Shown here: positions 21,915 through 33,274 of the stretch, in pieces
Position numbering within the stretch: the first letter of the stretch is position 1
Layout: the number at the start of each line of letters is the position of its first letter
Origin: Poa pratensis
Taxonomy: Eukaryota > Streptophyta > Magnoliopsida > Poales > Poaceae
Direction of reading: 5' to 3'
NCBI GenBank assembly: GCA_947311845.1
Contig: CAMZMU010000034.1
Span: 94,491,976-94,555,975 of the forward strand
Length of the DNA stretch: 64,000 nucleotides
Notes under the pieces: generated by a model
The model's database searches: none
Told to the model about the DNA's origin: nothing
The model's input: only the letters and a program-made list of their open reading frames with translations
Program-made: the position numbers and the translations under genes

Positions 21915-23694
21915 TTCTTCAATATCGAGCTAATACAGATACTACATGTATCACCCACATACTATCTCGGAAAGTTTCATCACAAGAATGTGTCAATATA
22001 AGTAGTTTAAGTTTTAATGCTGATAACATTTTACAAACTATCTTGAACAACATGATAGACATTAAAAAATATATGATGAATGTTTTAAAGAATAAATATG
22101 TAAACTGAACAACGTGATAGACATTGAAGATTTGCGAAACTTAATGATTTTTGGGTAAAAAATGCAAGAGTAGCTAATATTAATTTTGAAGGATATATTA
22201 AGAAAATAAAGGGTTTGTCCTATTTATCTCAGTGAACATTCCACAATCTTTGTCAAACATATTAGCAAATCTGATCCACCTCGAATACTTTAAATTGCTT
22301 CACCTTATTATGACTTCGAAGAAAATACTTTTCCTAGCTCATTATCTTGATTTTAGCACTTGAACTTCTTGGACATTGAATATTGGCATGGAAATAAAAA
22401 TTAAATAAAGACACCATTTCCACCCATGAATTGAATTCAATTCCAGTATTACTGAAATTGTCCTCTTCTTTGCTCATTTCCCTTTGGAGTGCTCATACCT
22501 ATTTACCAACTGTCTTAGTTGTCCAGTATACCTCACACCTCCACATTGACATGTGTTTTTTTCCTGAGTGAAGGAAAATGGAATGGTAAACATGTCAGAT
22601 GATGTAAAGGAGTTGAGTATTGAAGTGTCTACCGGTGTTCTGGCCTCCCACAGTATGGATGGAGTAGAGAGTATGACAATTAGTGATGAATCAAATATTA
22701 CATGGTCAGACCTCCAAAAGCTTAGCTCCTTGAGAAGTCTACATTTCAAAGGATGCAAAAACACGTTTTTTGTAGAGCTGGATGACACATTTGTCCTCCA
22801 TTCAGTCCAGAATCTTCACCTAAAGTTGTCGTCGATTGACGGAGAAATTTTTTCAAAAGTTTTGAGGTGTTTCCCATCTCTTTCCCAGTTTACCATCGAG
22901 AACTGTAAGAACCTGAAACTTCTACCTGTGGAGGATGGAGGACTCTCAAACCTTAGGATGCTCCAATCATTTATAGCATACGATTGTGAGAAGCTGTTCT
23001 CTCGGTGGGTAATGGGAGAAGAAGGCGGAGGAGCTCGTGCCATCAAGCCTTTCCCTACTTCCCTAAGAAAACTCTATATTAAGGTTGAGCCAAGCATGCG
23101 GTCAATGGGTCTGCTTTCAAACCTCACCTCTCTCACCAGTCTAACACTAAAAACTTGTAAAAGATTAACAATGGATGGGTTTAATCCTCTCATCACAGTC
23201 AACCTCAAGAAATTGTCCATAGCTGCTATGTCTAGGGACGAGGAGTACATCTCTATAGCAGAAGATCTGCTCTCAGGGATTGCAAGGAGCAGATTACTGC
23301 ATGCAGGTTCATTCCAATTGGAAGAATTTAAGGTGGATAGCATCTGGGCGGTGCTTACTGCTCCCATTTGCAGCCACCTTGCCCTACCCTACACAAATTG
23401 GAGTTCTGTGATGATAAGCATGCGACAGCCTTCACGAAACAGCAGGAGCAAGCGCTTCTGCTCCTCACCTCCCTCCAATATCCAGAATTTAGTTATTGCC
23501 GGAACCTGCAGTCCCTTCCTCAAGTGCTATGTGGCCTTTCTTCCCTCAAAACACTAAGAATCAACTGTTGTGAGAAAATCATGTATCTGCTACCCAAGGA
23601 GGGCCTCCCCACTTCACTGGAACTACTAGAGGTATCGTATTGCAGTCACGAGCTTACCGAGCAAGCCATAAAAATGAATGGAGCAGACACATGG
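21915..23694 (+). pseudogene. NLR C-terminal (LRR) fragment, copy A
   Basis: This matches the leucine-rich repeat half of the full-length NLR pseudogene at 44779-48830. It starts abruptly near 21930 with SRKVSSQECVNISS, the segment just after the MHD motif, so CC and NB-ARC domains are missing. A long frame 22568-23557 encodes LRRs, including LLSNLTSLTSL and FNPLITVNLKKL. A frameshift near 23385 moves the rest to another frame (SLPQVLCGLSSLKTL, LPKEGLPTSLELLEV). The part between 22110 and 22560 is badly eroded. A solo LTR follows at 23695, and the sequence after it continues the homology with copy B. The junction with the kinase gene at about 21900 suggests a deletion or ectopic recombination that fused the two loci. 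Confidence 0.75.
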
Positions 23695-24150
23695 TGTCGT
23701 GGGGTCACTCTTCGACTACCCCACGGTGGGGATACCTGGGTCACGCCAAGCCCATCAGCCTTATGACGAGGGCCCAAGGAAGGCCCAAGGAGGACGACGT
23801 GCGGCCCAAGATAGTCGACGCTAGGTCATGCGACCCCACCATGCTTGTAAGCGCCATCGGCACCGTTCACCTGAGACCTAGCCTACCATATAAAGGCTAG
23901 GAGGGTCCTTCGTCTAGGGGACGCTCATAGCCGCCACCACGAACCCTAGCGAGGTTGCCATCTCGCCATTGTAGCCACAACTCGCCATCAATAACCAGAC
24001 AAGCAGGAAGTAGGGTGTTATCCTCCGGGAGCCTGAACCTGGGTAAAACGCCTCGCTTGTCAGCCGTCGTGATCACCAGCGCTCAACTCTCTCCCCCTCA
24101 ATCAACCCGGGGTGCATAACCCAGGGATTTGCCGAGTCCACACCTCGTCA
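23695..24150 (+). mobile_element. solo LTR, 456 bp, TSD CATGG
   Basis: The element starts TGTCGTGGGG and ends CACCTCGTCA. It is flanked on both sides by CATGG (23690-23694 and 24151-24155). Inside are a TATA box (CATATAAAGG, about 23888) and the LTR phrase GAACCTGGGTAAAAC. The duplicate locus near 48800 lacks it and shows the uninterrupted flank with CATGG once. There is no internal domain, so it formed by LTR-LTR recombination of a gypsy-like element. Confidence 0.9.
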
Positions 24151-24178
24151 CATGGTTTTCTGTAGAAGGGATACGGTA

Positions 24179-24301
24179 GGCATGCAGACGGACGTCCGTT
24201 CCGATTCGCTTAACACTTTGCTTAGCTGATCGCTGATAATCAACTAGTAGCAGTGCCTGGCGGACGTCCGTCCTGTCCGTCGGACCGTCCGTCGACATGC
24301 C
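24179..24301. mobile_element. MITE, 123 bp, TA target site
   Basis: The ends are GGCATGCAGACGGACG and, inverted, GGCATGTCGACGGACG. TA dinucleotides flank both sides (24177-24178, 24302-24303). The duplicate locus in copy B lacks this segment. A TA target fits the Tc1/mariner group, but the ends are not the usual Stowaway CTCCCTCC. Confidence 0.65.
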
Positions 24302-24318
24302 TAGTATACGGTATGTAA

Positions 24319-25956
24319 GGATGTCTCCAACGGGGCGACCCATCGAGTTCGCGCGGCTCCGCGCGCGTCCGCGCGAGCCAAAAACACCGCCCAACGGGCG
24401 ACCCATCCGGACCGCGGTCCGTTTTTTGGTCCGCCGTGACCCATTCCTGGCCCAAATTTGGGCCAGGTTTGCGTCGGCGCGGACGCGCTGCGGACTGACC
24501 GCGTGTCCGCGTGCTCACGCGTGGCGTCCTCCCCGGGCCCACATGGCAGTGACACGGGGATGGTCAGCCTCCCCTGGCCCAGTCCTTTTTAATGCTAGGG
24601 GATAGGGACGGCCAGCCCTCACCCACCCCCACTCCACTGCCCCACTACCGTTCCCTCTCCGGCGACCAAACCCTAGCCGCAATGCCGCTCCGATGGCCAG
24701 GGTTCGGCAAGGCCAAGAACGACGGCGAGGCCGGATCGTCATCTGGCCGCCCCCGCCGCTACCGCGCTCCCTCCCCGACACCATCGTCTTCCCCGGAGCC
24801 GGAGCCGCTACCCGCCGTCTTCGAGCTCGCGCCGCCGGGCGCCGAGATTGCGTGGCGCGACCGCGTCTACGTGCGCAAGGAGGACTGCCAGTGGTACTGG
24901 GACCACGCAGTCCCGTTGCCGTGGCCAGATGTCAAGCTCCCCGAGCATTGGCATCTGAACCCGCAGCGCATCCCGGTGCCCCCGATGCCGACGAGCAAGC
25001 GGGCACAGGATCTGGAGGTTGAGCGCCGCCGCTCGCGCCTCCCGGCCTCCCTCCTCAATGACCCCGCCTATGCGGCTAGGTCCCCGAACTGGGATGCCTG
25101 GTTCAGCGGCGAGCACAGCCTGCGGCGGCAGGCCCTGTACACGCGGCCACCGACGCCGCCAGCTGGCCGTTGGTCACCGCCGCCGCACACGCGGCGGAGG
25201 GACGCCCCACCAGTGCCAAGAGGCACACGCGGCGGAGGAGCGCTGCGGATTGGGTCGCCGCCGCCACAACGCGTGAAGACGGAGGTCGACATGGACGACG
25301 ACGAGGCGCTCGAGGCCGCGAAGGAGGCCTCGCGCAAGCAGATGGCCGAGGACGAGGCCAAGCGCTGGGCCATTATCCTCGCCGACGTCTCCCGGGAGCA
25401 GGAGGCGGCCCTGCAGGCGCAGCAGGCGGCGGTCCTGGAGGAACCACAGCCATGGTGGCAGGCCATGGACGTGGACCTGCCACCGGCGCCTCCGCTACCA
25501 GAAGGCCTGCTAGGGCAGCGCTGGGTCTTCAATGGCGGCGACTGGGAGGTCCCACAGCAGGCGCAGGAGCAGGTGCAGGAGCAGCCGCCCACGCCGCCGG
25601 CCGTCGCCCCACCACCGGCGCACCTCTGGAAGCAGCCGGACTATGTCATCCTCGATGGGGATGACGAAGAGGAGTAGAAGCCCGCGAAGGACAAATTTTC
25701 TAGTTTTTATATATTTTTTGTTTTTAAAAATATTATGTAAAAATGCCGTTTGTGGCCCACCCCTATATATGACTACAAAAGGCCCATATATGACCTGTTT
25801 AGCTAAAAAAAAATCCCGGGCGGACTCAATGCGTCGGGCCGTTGGGCGCACTGCCACCAACGGCGGACAGGGGCGGACTGGGCCTGTCCGTTTGGACAAA
25901 CGGACCAAACGCGGACCAAACACGCGTCCGTTTGCGTCGGCCCGTTGGAGTCATCC
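24319..25956 (+). mobile_element. PIF/Harbinger-type element carrying an ORF
   Basis: Termini are GGATGTCTCCAACGGGGCGA at the left and, inverted, GGATGACTCCAACGGGCCGA at the right. The trinucleotide TAA flanks both ends (24316-24318, 25957-25959), as expected for PIF/Harbinger. The copy B locus near 48830 shows the empty site GTAACCCACC. Subterminal regions are rich in repeats of the GTCCGTTTGG and GGACCGCGGTCCG kind. The element holds no transposase; its only substantial frame is the 331-codon ORF described separately. Confidence 0.85.
24682..25677 (+). CDS. transposon-borne hypothetical protein, 331 codons
   Basis: A single-exon frame from ATG at 24682 with good context. An in-frame ATG at 24592 would add 30 residues rich in Pro and Thr and looks less likely. 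I see no catalytic domain. The N-terminal region is Pro/Ser-rich. A conserved-looking core around residues 55-155 contains WYWDHAVPLPWPD, LPEHWHLNPQRIPVPP and SPNWDAWFSGEHSLRRQ. A helical Glu/Ala-rich segment lies near 225-275, and the end is YVILDGDDEEE, a hydrophobic-acidic tail like a SUMO-interacting motif. It is not a Harbinger transposase (no DDE motif) nor an obvious Myb/SANT accessory protein. The frame is unbroken across 996 bases despite lying in a mobile element, which suggests recent spread or selection. The function is unknown. Confidence 0.6.
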   Translation: MPLRWPGFGKAKNDGEAGSSSGRPRRYRAPSPTPSSSPEPEPLPAVFELAPPGAEIAWRDRVYVRKEDCQWYWDHAVPLPWPDVKLPEHWHLNPQRIPVPPMPTSKRAQDLEVERRRSRLPASLLNDPAYAARSPNWDAWFSGEHSLRRQALYTRPPTPPAGRWSPPPHTRRRDAPPVPRGTRGGGALRIGSPPPQRVKTEVDMDDDEALEAAKEASRKQMAEDEAKRWAIILADVSREQEAALQAQQAAVLEEPQPWWQAMDVDLPPAPPLPEGLLGQRWVFNGGDWEVPQQAQEQVQEQPPTPPAVAPPPAHLWKQPDYVILDGDDEEE

Positions 25957-25959
25957 TAA

Positions 25960-28900
25960 CCCACCACCAGAGTCTTAATTTGAGGTGATGCCTCGCTTCT
26001 CAGATCTGACAGGCTACATGTTTCAATTGCAGTGTTGCCTTAGAGCTAGCTGCATCAGGATCCGACACTGAAAGTCAAGCTCGCCATCTCCGAGGACCGG
26101 CACCGGCCACGCCCACGTCGCCGCCCGTCCCCGTCTTCCTCTCAGCGGGCGCCGACGACTGCTAACACAAGGACGGCACCTTCCTCCTCAAGGTCCACCA
26201 GATCCTGCGTCTCTGCGCTGCCCCCGAGGCCGCACTGCCACTCCGCTTACTCCAACTCCTAACTCAACCTCGCCATCTCCGACCCCGGCACTGGCCGCGC
26301 CGGCGTCAACCTCTTCTGCGTCGTCTCGCGCCAGCACATCATACACGACGGCCAGCTCTTCCGCTAAGTCGTTGGGACCTCGCTGCCGACCTGCCCCGGA
26401 ACGAGCAGTCCATCCGGGCCGCGTGTTCATGGACGCCGAAAGATCCAGCGGCTCCTCCCTGCCGACGGCGCCACAGTCAAGCACAGAAGGTCTGTATCCG
26501 ACCGTCTTCACGGATGCCGAAAGATCCAGCGCCCAAGAGTCCGACCTGGCCTGGTCCGAAGAGTCCGTCCGGGACGCGTGTTCGAGGAGGCCTAGCCCTG
26601 ACCCTGCGGGATCCAGCTGCTGCTCAGGCCCGCCGCCATCGATGTCAAGCCCATCAGGTTTGTTTTGTTGCTTTCCCGTAACCAGCAAACTCATGTACTG
26701 AATTGAACAACCGTGTGTGTAGTGTTCACAGTCTTGCTAATAAAATTTATAATTGATAATCAATTACTCTTATCTCGTTGATCATCACATGTGTTCAGGT
26801 TCATGATTTGGCGCTCCTACAATGTTTATCAAGAATTTAGGACCAACCTTATAAGTAACCTACCACCCATCCAAGTGATAGGAAAATTGTGTCATGAACC
26901 TGTGTTTTCGGAAACAATATACGCTTAAGAACCTCATGTTGCTGTCAGAGAAAAGCTTAGAACAGTCTTTACAATATTGGTAATAAAATACAGAACATTA
27001 TGTTGTCAGCCCACCAAGACATGTTAACCTGGAAGTATGGAAAGGTGGTTCTGCTTCTGCTATGAAGCTGATATGAATCATTGCACCGCAGGACTGGTGA
27101 TATGTGGCTCTCTCCAGGAGGGTAACTGCAACATTCCTTCTGATGACGATGGCAAACTTCAATGACTAACTCTTCGACCGGCTGGACTGCCTCATTGCTA
27201 ACACCAACGACCTCCTTGAGTTCCAAAGCAACAGATGGACGTTGATGTCCTGGCACCGGCATGCCCGGCCTCTGGACCATGTCCATCTTGCGCATGGGCG
27301 CACTCTATAGCTTCATCGAGCACGAAGAGGATATAAACGTAGCTCACCGAGCACATACGACTGGCCACAAAGGTGATGTCTTTGCTACTCCTAACAAGGG
27401 TCCCTACCTTTCGAAATTCTTGTTGGCATAATTTTGTATGATGCAGCTTCATTTCAGGCACAATAAAATAAACAGTTAAGAACAGAACATGTGTGATCAG
27501 TATTTACGATATTGCCAAGAAAATTAGATATGTGGCAGCTTCCCCAGATGTGTTAACTTGGAAGTATGTGATGATCTTTTCGGTTCTCTTAGGATCAGCA
27601 TTGTCCTTGATTCATATCCTATTTGTCCTTGGTGCCTTAAGAATAACTGTCCAAGCGTACATTCTGAAGCTTAATATGGTGTCCTATTTTGTGCACAGGA
27701 CTCCAGAATTGAAGCCAATGTATATCACTTTTTGCTCCTTGTGAATTGTTGCTCCGTGTGAAACTTAGCATTCTATTGCTAGCTCACAGCTAGACCTTGC
27801 CCGCTCTGAAGGAGTCTGTCCGGGATGCGCCATGGGGTGTTCGAGGAAGCGGAGCCCTGGCATCACAGGATCCAGCGGCTCCTCCCAGCAGCCGACGTCA
27901 CTGTCAAGCACTTCAGGTGAGTTTTGATTATGACAACATTTTTTGTTGATTGTGCTTGCATTTAGGAAACTCGCAGACAAAGTAGTCACTAGTCAGTATT
28001 CAGAAGCAATAACTTGGGCGTCATTGTGCTAGTGTTTGGAAATTCTCAAAGATAAATACAGTTTTTACTTGGCAATCCAAGGTTACCAGTCAGACAAGTG
28101 CTTGGCAGTTAAGGACGAAATACTGTACCTCATTCATCATTACAAACTGTAAGACTCGGAATTAGGAGTTCCTAGAGTTACCAATTCACCAAGTATATTT
28201 ATCTGGTTCAAAAGAAAATATATTGATCTGCACAATATATGGCTAGAACATAATGTTACCGTCAGAAAAGAAGTTACAACTGTCCTTAATCTTGCCAAGA
28301 TAAGCTTAGAACATTGTGTGGCATCTAGTCAGAATATGTTAAATTGGAAGTATGGAATATTTCCATTTAATCTGCTAATTTATGATGCAAAGAAGTTTCC
28401 ATTTAATCTGCTTATTTATGGTGCAAAGCATGATGTCATGGTATTTGCAATTTACCATGATTTATTATTCATCGGTCACCACAATTCGCTGTAAAGATAT
28501 CTGTTGCAAACTTGGCAGCAGGGTTAACTAGGAAATTGCTACGCAACCTATTTTATGTATCTTCAATTAAAGTAAAGCAGAGCTGTTATTTCAAACGAGA
28601 TGGTGTTCTTATTTCAGTGCCTAGTGCCTTCAGAAGAACAACTGCCCAAACAGCAACGAAGCATTGTCCAGATATTTTGAAGATGTTGTGTCCTTGATTT
28701 GACCATAGATTCGAAATCCAGTGTGCCATATGCTGGCTTTCAGGACTTGGCACATACTGACCTGTGAATTTGGTGTACCCGTTCAGTTTTTCCTCTCAAC
28801 TTCTGAACTCCAATCTGGCAGAATTCATGATTCAATGGGTACAATGACTACTCTGGACATTGGTGACACAATGTTTGTCGAGTATTCGTTTGCCAGCTGA

Positions 28901-29892
28901 ACAATGGAGCAATTGTGGTGTGAATTTGGCTAGTTTACCAAGGAGCAAATTAAGGTATTTAACTGATATGCAACAGTATGTTCCTGTTCATCCCACTAAA
29001 CCATTTCCTTGATTCACTTCCTATTTGTATTCAGCCCAATGTAACATATGTTGTGAAGCTTAAAATGGTATCGTATCTCTGTGTCCAGAACTCCAGGATC
29101 GACGCTGGATGTGTAGGTTCTGACGTATTAACTCATGTGATCTGAAGATTCAATATACCAAATTCTGCAGTAAACCCATGGACCGGTTGGATCTTTGTAT
29201 TGATGTAGCCAGCAACCTGACATCTCCTCTATATGTATCTATTTTGCAGTGGAATGGCAACCACTTTGTATCGCTGCCTCTGGTGCGCCTGCTCGCTAGC
29301 TTGTGTCTTCTCTTACTCCGCATACTCCAACTCGACCTCGTCTTCTTCTACCCACCCGGCGCACTCACGTAGTCATTGGTGTGATCGGGCTCACACCGAG
29401 TGACTTGTCCACCTCTTCTGTGTCGTCTCGTGGTAGTATCCTATTCCTATCCACGAGGGCCTGCTCTTTTTCCATGCCGACGAGGACCTCGTGGCTGACG
29501 TGGCTCACTCTGAGGGATCTGTCCAAGACGCGCACCATTGCCTGACGCCATAATCTCCGGCTGCTTCTCCTGGACGCCGGCATCACCCTCAAGCACATCA
29601 GGTATTGGATGTTAATCATGAAAGTCATCATGTATACAGTTACTAGTAACAGACAGTAAACTAAATCTTTATATTTCTATCTAACATCCTAACCTGTCAT
29701 CTGTATCTGCTTTCCAGCATAGTTCATGTGCACCGCATCCTTGTGCCTAATTCGCCGGCGGAATATGTGGCCAACACCGAACGGCAGCAGTCAGCAACTC
29801 CACCAGACACACGAGCATGTGCTATCAACTTATCATCTTCCTTGTAAAAGGAGATGTGGTAATTCGTCGTGTAGATAATAAATGTATCGACC
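25960..29892 (+). pseudogene. degenerate exon block, copy A
   Basis: A chain of broken exon-like fragments matches 48840-55980. Recurrent landmarks are a segment with AYSNS and LFCVV reading like an N-terminal exon, which ends in a splice-donor-like CATCAG|GT after PAADVTVKH (26660, 27900, 29600); a segment with QAYILKLNMVSY near 27650; and one with DIGDTMFVEYSF near 28860. Stops and frameshifts interrupt every piece, and no continuous gene can be built. I do not recognise the parent family. Splice sites survive at exon ends, so it descends from an intron-bearing gene, probably tandemly repeated. Copy A has fewer repeat units than copy B. Confidence 0.5.
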
Positions 29893-31842
29893 TTTTTTTT
29901 AGATAAAGGGAGATTTATTACTTAAAAAGTTTAAGCATTACACCCAGCCTCTGCATAACTAAGATGCACACAGCCGTATCAAGTCTGAAGTACTGAAAAT
30001 AATAAGGCGAATTACATATCATAATGAGAAATTGTAAAAACGCCTATGGTGGTGGAGGGCCGATCCGCAAATTATGCTGCCATCCATGTCGGGATAAAAA
30101 GTCTCTCGCCGTATCCTCCAGTCTTGTACAGACCTCCATAAACAGGTCTCGATGCCCCACATGTTGCAACTGAGACCACGAACGGAGTGTAGCAGTAATC
30201 CGGTAGATAACCTGCATAAGAGAGCAATTTTTATCGTTAAAAACCTTGTCATTTCTACATAGCCAAAGCGACCATATTACGGCCAACGCTGCCACCCTAA
30301 TAAGTTGTTTGAACCTATTATCCACCCCATTCAGCCAATTGCCAAAAATATTAGCAATGCTTTTAGGTGGATAAATAGTAGAACCTATTTGGATTATAGA
30401 CCATATAGAACTAGCCAATTTGCACTCGAAGAATAAGTGTTTTATCGTCTCGTCTTTGTGACAGAAGACACACTGTCTACTTCCATGCCAATTGCGTTTC
30501 GCAATGTTGTCTTTTGTAAGAATAACTCCTCGACGAAGATACCACGCAAAAACTTTGTTTTTTAGTGGAATTTTCATCTTTCAGATTTTCTTATTATTGT
30601 CCACCGGCACGTCTGGTTGGATGAGTGTTGTATACATGGATTCCACAGAGAATTTACCGCAAGTGCGCAAATTCCATCGAAACTCGTCAGATCCTTGTGT
30701 CAAATTGACAGTGGTTAGTCGCTGTAACAACTCGTGCCAAGCAACCAGCCTAGGACCAACTAGATCTCTACGGAACGTCACAATTGGTTGGTTATTAACC
30801 AATACTTGAGCGAGCGTATCGCTCTTGTGACGTCCTTGGACTATTCCATATAACGCTGGATATTGTTCTCGGAGTGGGGTAGTACCCAACCATGTATCCT
30901 CCCAAAACCTTATCTCAGACCCATCCTTAATGGAGAAGGCACCATATGGGAAGAAGAATTTCTTCGTCGCCATTAGGCCGGCCCAAAAATGCGAATCACC
31001 TGATTTCCAAGAAACCTGTGACAAAGCACTTGAGCCAACATACTTTCTCCTAAGAAGAGTTTGCCACACCCCTTCTTCGATCAAAAGCTTAAACAACCAT
31101 TTGCCAAGGAGGGCTCTATTCTTGACCTGTAGGTCTTGAATCCCAAGACCTCCATGGTCCTTAGGTCGGCACACTACATCCCATTTTGCCAATCGGTATT
31201 TCTTTTTTTTCATTATCCCCTTGCCAAAAGAATCTTGATCGAAAGTAATCCAATCGATGTAAGACTCCCTTTGGTAATTGGAAGAAGGATATCATATACA
31301 GCACCATATTCGTTAGGACTGAATTTATGAGCACCAACCTCCCTCCCAAGGACAATAATTTTCCTTTCCAGCTACTCAATCTTTTTTGGAGTCTCTCCTC
31401 AACATGTTTCCATTGAGCTATCGTTAGCCTCCTAAAGTGAATTGGGATGCCAAGATAGTTAATTGGAAACTGACCAAGCCCACAGCCGAATAACTTAGCA
31501 TATTGGGTAGCGTCCTCCTGAGCATCGCCAAAACAAAACACTTCACTTTTATGGAAATTAATTTTTAGACCGGAAAGTTGCTCGAACGCTGATAATATTA
31601 ATTTCAGGTTCTTTGCCTTTTCCATATCATGTTCCATAAAGATAATTGTATCGTCCGCGTATTGCAGAATGGATAATCCACCATCCACAAGGTGTGGCAC
31701 CACTCCAGCAATTTGCCCATCAGACTTCGCGCGTTCAATGATTGTCTTAGACCTATGTATGTGACACCAGGAAACGGAAAAAAGTTTGGATTGTCTTAGA
31801 CCCAAGACATTAAGCAACACTACCTACCTGTCTTGTTTCAAC
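29893..31842 (-). mobile_element. 5'-truncated LINE with reverse transcriptase
   Basis: The minus-strand element begins (3' end) at the poly(T) run 29893-29900. The frame 31820-31161 carries the reverse transcriptase active-site box YADD (in LQYADDTIIF). After a frameshift in an 8-A run near 31205, the frame 31213-30581 continues. A TGA replaces an expected Trp codon near 30582, and 30577-30044 holds the zinc-binding domain (CVFCHKDETIKHLFFEC). The 5' part, including the endonuclease, is missing. Copy B lacks the insertion: the flanks here join as the continuous sequence near 55990-56060. Confidence 0.85.
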
Positions 31843-33007
31843 AGCTTGATCATGTGAAAATATTGAACCATAAAATGATTGTGGTTTCTCTCCTCATATA
31901 CCCCTGAATGCCTAGTAGACGTGCAACCTTGAGTGAAGATGCATGGAAAATCTTACAGAATCATTCTCGAAGTACTATAGATATATCCCTGAATATATGT
32001 AGAGACATTGAGGCAACTGAATTTTGTACAAAACCTGTTGGTGGCAGCAAACGATTGAGTTTGATTAAATTAACCTTGTGTTTGAAACTAGGTAGTTGTA
32101 GCTTCTGCTATGAGACTCACGCTGAGTACACATAGGATGGAATGGGAAAATAATCCTATGAGACCGGGTCTATATCCCTATCAATTTAGACCCCTTTTAG
32201 GAGAAGCCACGTTGTCTTCACCAATCTCGAAGCATGTAGTCGTCTTCTTCCTCAGCCCACCCGGCTCCAATCCATCGACAATCTGTCATCACCAAAAAAC
32301 TCGGCCGATCAAAATTACCTCCAGATAAATCTGCCGATGCTACATCCATGGCCCCATTGTAGCTAATGCCTGTTACCACGCTGATTACTAGGGTGTAGCA
32401 AAAGACATACAGTAGTAGCCGCCATAGTTGAGAGAAATCGATCTGACTGCTACTCTTCATCTTACTAGTCCATTCATTAATTTCTTCCTATGTCCAACTC
32501 AACGTCGAGCCTGTACACGCTTCTCTCGTGGCAGGTGAGCAACATTATTTTATTTTCGGATGTCCAGTAAGTTTCCGTCTGACCTTCAGACTTGGTACCT
32601 CTAAATCCAGAAATTCTTCTCTCGCATCAAGTAAACTTTCTCTCGCCTATCATTTGACGAATGATTCTCATACGAAAGCCTAGCCGTGGACATGGCTTAT
32701 GCAGGAGTCCGTGACGGTGAGAAATTCGTTGAGGTGATCGTTAAAAGAATTTGTGGATTTACTAACAAAGATATTCCAATCGATGGACTTAACCGGATGG
32801 GCTCAGGAAGAAGATGACTAAATGCTTTGAGATAAGTGTGGACACGTGGCTTCTCCAAACGGGGGTCTAAATTGATAGGAATATAGACCTCGTCTCATAG
32901 GATTATTGGACTTTCAGGATATTAGGATGGAGTGTATTAGTGGCGTTTGACTAATCCTTAATCATAGTTAATTACTAGTATTAATTAATGTGGTAGTGAA
33001 TGTAAAT
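31843..33007. other. no gene seen; partly shared with copy B
   Basis: From 31843 to about 32110 and again from about 32930 to 33007 the sequence matches 56070-56400. Between them, about 32110-32930 is absent from copy B. That segment starts with AGGATGGAATGGG, ends with GATATTAGGATGGAG, and begins and ends with AATAATCC-type phrases. No coding domain found. Confidence 0.45.
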
Positions 33008-33082
33008 GGGGATGTAGCTCAAATGGTAGAGCACTTATCATTGCATTGTAAGAGGAAGGGGGATCGATACCTCCCATCTCCA
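33008..33082 (+). tRNA. tRNA-Ala(TGC)-like gene with enlarged anticodon loop (likely pseudogene)
   Basis: The 75-nt sequence starts GGGGATGTAGCTC and ends CATCTCCA, as in plant tRNA-Ala. The acceptor stem pairs GGGGATG with CATCTCC. D stem GCTC/GAGC, anticodon stem CTTAT/GTAAG and T stem GGGGG/CCTCC all pair, with G-T wobbles. The anticodon loop is nine bases (CATTGCATT) instead of seven, with TGC at its centre. A normal tRNA-Ala would be 73 nt. The T loop is ATCGATA instead of TTCGATC. An almost identical copy sits at 56402. The loop makes decoding doubtful. Confidence 0.55.
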
Positions 33083-33274
33083 ATTTAATTTTTTTCTTTT
33101 CTAGTATCTGGCGATTTTCTTCCCTGCTGAAAAATTACAGGGGAAAACAGAAAAGAAAAAACTCTGCCGTGACGCTGTATGGGTGTAAAAACACTGCGAG
33201 GCGGAGACGCACTTCCTCGTATCTGTCTTCGCCGTTGCTTGGCACCCCGAGCTACGAAGAAGGCGAGGCGAGAG

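Noticed and set aside
33008..33082. A normal functional tRNA-Ala gene
   Set aside because: The anticodon loop has nine bases and the T loop departs from TTCGATC, so it was called a likely pseudogene.
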